Of a stretch of 8,835 bases of DNA, positions 7,396 through 8,835 are shown piece after piece. Below the pieces are notes generated by a model. The model did not search any database. It worked only from the letters and a program-made list of their open reading frames with translations, and was not told where the DNA came from. The position numbers were made by a program, and so were the translations under genes. The stretch comes from Verrucomicrobiota bacterium (GTDB taxonomy: Bacteria > Verrucomicrobiota > Verrucomicrobiia > Limisphaerales > UBA1412): contig JAFZAR010000073.1 in assembly GCA_017557085.1 (NCBI GenBank), positions 1 through 8,835 on the forward strand, in the 5' to 3' direction. Position 1 is the first letter of the stretch. Each line of letters starts with the position of its first letter.

Positions 7396-7432
7396 CAAAA
7401 AAGGCGTGAGACAATCCTCACGCCCTTTTTGT
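7395..7432. terminator. Bidirectional terminator between the LarA gene and galE
   Basis: The stem core ggcgtgag (7403-7410) pairs with ctcacgcc (7417-7424) over the loop acaatc. The flanking A-run (7397-7402) and T-run (7426-7430) extend it with a single A-C mismatch. Each strand sees a GC stem followed by a T-run, which suits the two convergent genes. The 5' arm begins at the last base of the LarA-gene stop codon. Confidence 0.88.
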
Positions 7433-7443
7433 AAAGAGTCTGT

Positions 7444-8457
7444 TTACAGATTCGCGCCCACGCCGGACTGCCAGCGCCAGACATCTTCGCACATTTCATC
7501 TACACCGCGTGTGGCTTGCCAGCCAAGCTCGGCTTTGGCTTTGGAGGGATCGGCATAGCATGCGGCGATATCGCCCGGACGACGCTCGACGATCTCATAA
7601 GGGATGGTCTTGTTCGACGCTTTTTCAAAAGCCTTCAGCAGCTGGAGAACGCTATAGCCGTTTCCGGTACCCAGATTGTAAACGTCCACGCCGGTCTTAG
7701 TCAGCGCGCGTTTCAGCGCGGCCAGGTGACCCAGCGCCAGATCGGTGACGTGGATATAATCACGCACACCTGTTCCGTCCGGAGTGGGGTAATCATTGCC
7801 GAACACTCGCAGTTTGGCCAGCTTGCCGGTCGCGACCTGTGCGATATAGGGCATCAGATTATTGGGAATGCCGCGCGGAGATTCGCCGATCTGTCCGCTC
7901 TTGTGCGCGCCTACCGGATTGAAGTAGCGCAGGATGGAGATGCTCCATTCCGGATCAGAAACGGCGACATCACGCAGAATCTCTTCGATCATCAGCTTGG
8001 TGCGGCCGTAGGGATTTGTTGCGGAGAGCGGAAAGTCCTCGCGGATGGGGAGCGACTTGGGCAGGCCATAAACAGTCGCGGAGGAGCTGAAAACGATGCG
8101 CTTGACACCGGCCTCCTGCATGGCTTCGCAGAGAACGACCGTGCCGCTGATATTGTTGTGGTAATATTTGAGAGGCACAGAGACCGATTCGCCGACCGCT
8201 TTCAATCCCGCGAAATGGATGACGGCATCGATTTTGTTTTCGGAAAAGATCCGGCGTATCGCGTCCGCGTCCAGGATGTCATCCTGATAGAATTTGACGG
8301 TCTTGCCGGTGATTTTCTCCACACGCTTCAGGGCATCAGGACTGCTGTTGTAGCAGTTGTCCACGCAGAGGACTTCATAACCGGCTTCGAGGAGTTCTAC
8401 GGCGGTATGACTGCCGATGTAGCCTGCGCCGCCTGTTAAAAGGATTTTTGCTGACAT
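7444..8457 (-). CDS. galE: UDP-glucose 4-epimerase
   Basis: A 337-residue extended short-chain dehydrogenase of the usual GalE length. It interconverts UDP-glucose and UDP-galactose in the cytoplasm (Leloir pathway and supply of galactose for surface polysaccharides). The NAD-binding loop TGGAGYIGSH is at residues 8-17. The catalytic set is Ser125 in SSSATVY, Tyr150 and Lys154 in NPYGRTK. FNPVGAH, GVRDYIHVTDLA and YNLGTGNGYSV follow as in the family. The residue equal to E. coli Tyr299 is Cys300 (codon 7558-7560), as in human GALE (Cys307). That change is known to open the site to N-acetylated sugars, so UDP-GlcNAc/UDP-GalNAc epimerisation is plausible. The gene starts 2 bases after the upstream hydrolase stop, which implies an operon and possibly translational coupling. 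Its end faces the LarA gene across the shared terminator. Confidence 0.97.
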   Translation of the reverse strand: MSAKILLTGGAGYIGSHTAVELLEAGYEVLCVDNCYNSSPDALKRVEKITGKTVKFYQDDILDADAIRRIFSENKIDAVIHFAGLKAVGESVSVPLKYYHNNISGTVVLCEAMQEAGVKRIVFSSSATVYGLPKSLPIREDFPLSATNPYGRTKLMIEEILRDVAVSDPEWSISILRYFNPVGAHKSGQIGESPRGIPNNLMPYIAQVATGKLAKLRVFGNDYPTPDGTGVRDYIHVTDLALGHLAALKRALTKTGVDVYNLGTGNGYSVLQLLKAFEKASNKTIPYEIVERRPGDIAACYADPSKAKAELGWQATRGVDEMCEDVWRWQSGVGANL

Positions 8458-8459
8458 AG

Positions 8460-8835
8460 TTATTTGATCTCGACCTTTATCTTGGCACTGAAAATGGAAT
8501 CCTGATCACCGCGGTTATGGATGGAATCATAGATGTTTTCCAGGGTGCGTTTCACTTTTCCGTTGAAAAGTTCCTTACCTTCGTAAAAGACGGTAACAGG
8601 CTTATTCAGATCCATCATGGAGTCATTCAGCAAAATGTAAAGCTCGCTGTAGTCGCATTTTTCCAGAGTGATGGTGTAGCCTTCACGCTTGGCGATCACG
8701 GTTGCTCCTTTGCGAGCCTGTTCTTTGGGGATCGCCAGCCAGTAGAACTGCAGGGGCATGGCATCGGCTTCTTCCTGGCGCCAGGCAACTTTTTCGGGCA
8801 GGAAATTCCGGCGGAACTTAGCCATCCAGGGGATC
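8460..8835 (-). CDS. C-terminal part of a probable alpha/beta-hydrolase (prolyl-oligopeptidase/dienelactone-hydrolase-like), cut by the window edge
   Basis: Only about 124 codons are visible. The frame stays open to the right edge (Ile-Pro-Trp precede the Met at 8825), so that Met is internal and the gene begins outside the window. The segment reads IPWMAKFRRNFLPEKVAW, then FYWLAIPK, GATVIAKREGYTITLE, LYILLNDSMMDLNKPVTV, GKELFNGKVKRT and a final FSAKIKVEI. I recognise this pattern as a small beta-rich C-terminal domain seen after alpha/beta-hydrolase domains in planctomycete and verrucomicrobial proteins. That is from memory of the family and is not testable here. The nucleophile and catalytic His are not visible. 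The TAA stop lies 2 bases before the galE start, so the two genes are probably one operon with its promoter to the right of the window. Confidence 0.85.
   Translation of the reverse strand, partial: IPWMAKFRRNFLPEKVAWRQEEADAMPLQFYWLAIPKEQARKGATVIAKREGYTITLEKCDYSELYILLNDSMMDLNKPVTVFYEGKELFNGKVKRTLENIYDSIHNRGDQDSIFSAKIKVEIK

Noticed and set aside
7516..8439. A 307-codon plus-strand open frame opposite galE
   Set aside because: Same in-register effect of avoiding TTA, CTA and TCA codons. galE on the minus strand has all its family motifs along the full length.
8823..8825. ATG at 8825 as the start of a small 121-residue protein
   Set aside because: The frame continues to the window edge with Ile-Pro-Trp before the Met, and the sequence looks like the C-terminal end of a longer hydrolase.
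1..8835. CRISPR arrays, tRNA or rRNA genes, insertion sequences, integrase sites
   Set aside because: I saw no regularly spaced direct repeats, no tRNA-like cloverleaf, no transposase motifs and no terminal inverted repeats outside the terminator hairpins.

Overview
The window holds four protein genes. The first and last are cut by the window edges. The set suggests a member of the PVC superphylum (Verrucomicrobiota, Lentisphaerota or Kiritimatiellota, possibly a gut or sediment lineage). Three things point there by family knowledge: a very large secreted protein built from Ig-like, SbsA-like, PA14 and concanavalin-A-like modules and ending in a GFYRLVK tail, a hydrolase C-terminal domain that I associate with planctomycete and verrucomicrobial prolyl-oligopeptidase-like proteins, and a LarA-family protein. 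This placement is inference. No rRNA or marker gene is present to confirm it.

Layout. Positions 2-5962 (+) are the 3' part (1,986 codons) of a giant modular extracellular protein. It runs: ConA-like half-module, Ig+SbsA pair, ConA-like, Ig+SbsA pair, PA14, Ig+SbsA pair, PA14, Ig+SbsA pair, ConA-like, ConA-like, C-terminal tail. The gap at 5963-6132 carries two hairpins; the second looks like a rho-independent terminator. Positions 6133-7395 (+) encode a LarA-type nickel-pincer 2-hydroxyacid racemase/epimerase that keeps the recognised catalytic residues. A short gap with a bidirectional terminator hairpin separates it from two minus-strand genes that converge on it: galE (UDP-glucose 4-epimerase, 8457 down to 7444) and, 2 bases upstream of galE, the C-terminal end of a probable alpha/beta-hydrolase (8835 down to 8460).

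How they may work together. The hydrolase and galE are almost certainly co-transcribed, because only 2 bases separate them. galE supplies UDP-galactose, and its Cys300 gatekeeper predicts that it may also make UDP-GalNAc. The giant protein looks like a carbohydrate-binding or adhesive surface/secreted scaffold with no enzymatic domain visible in the window. The LarA homologue would interconvert stereoisomers of a 2-hydroxyacid, possibly a sugar acid. A shared sugar theme across the locus is possible, but nothing in the sequence proves it. I see no CRISPR array, tRNA, rRNA, insertion sequence or phage gene. No clear new system such as a defence island or biosynthetic cluster is visible; the most unusual object is the strictly alternating architecture of the giant protein.
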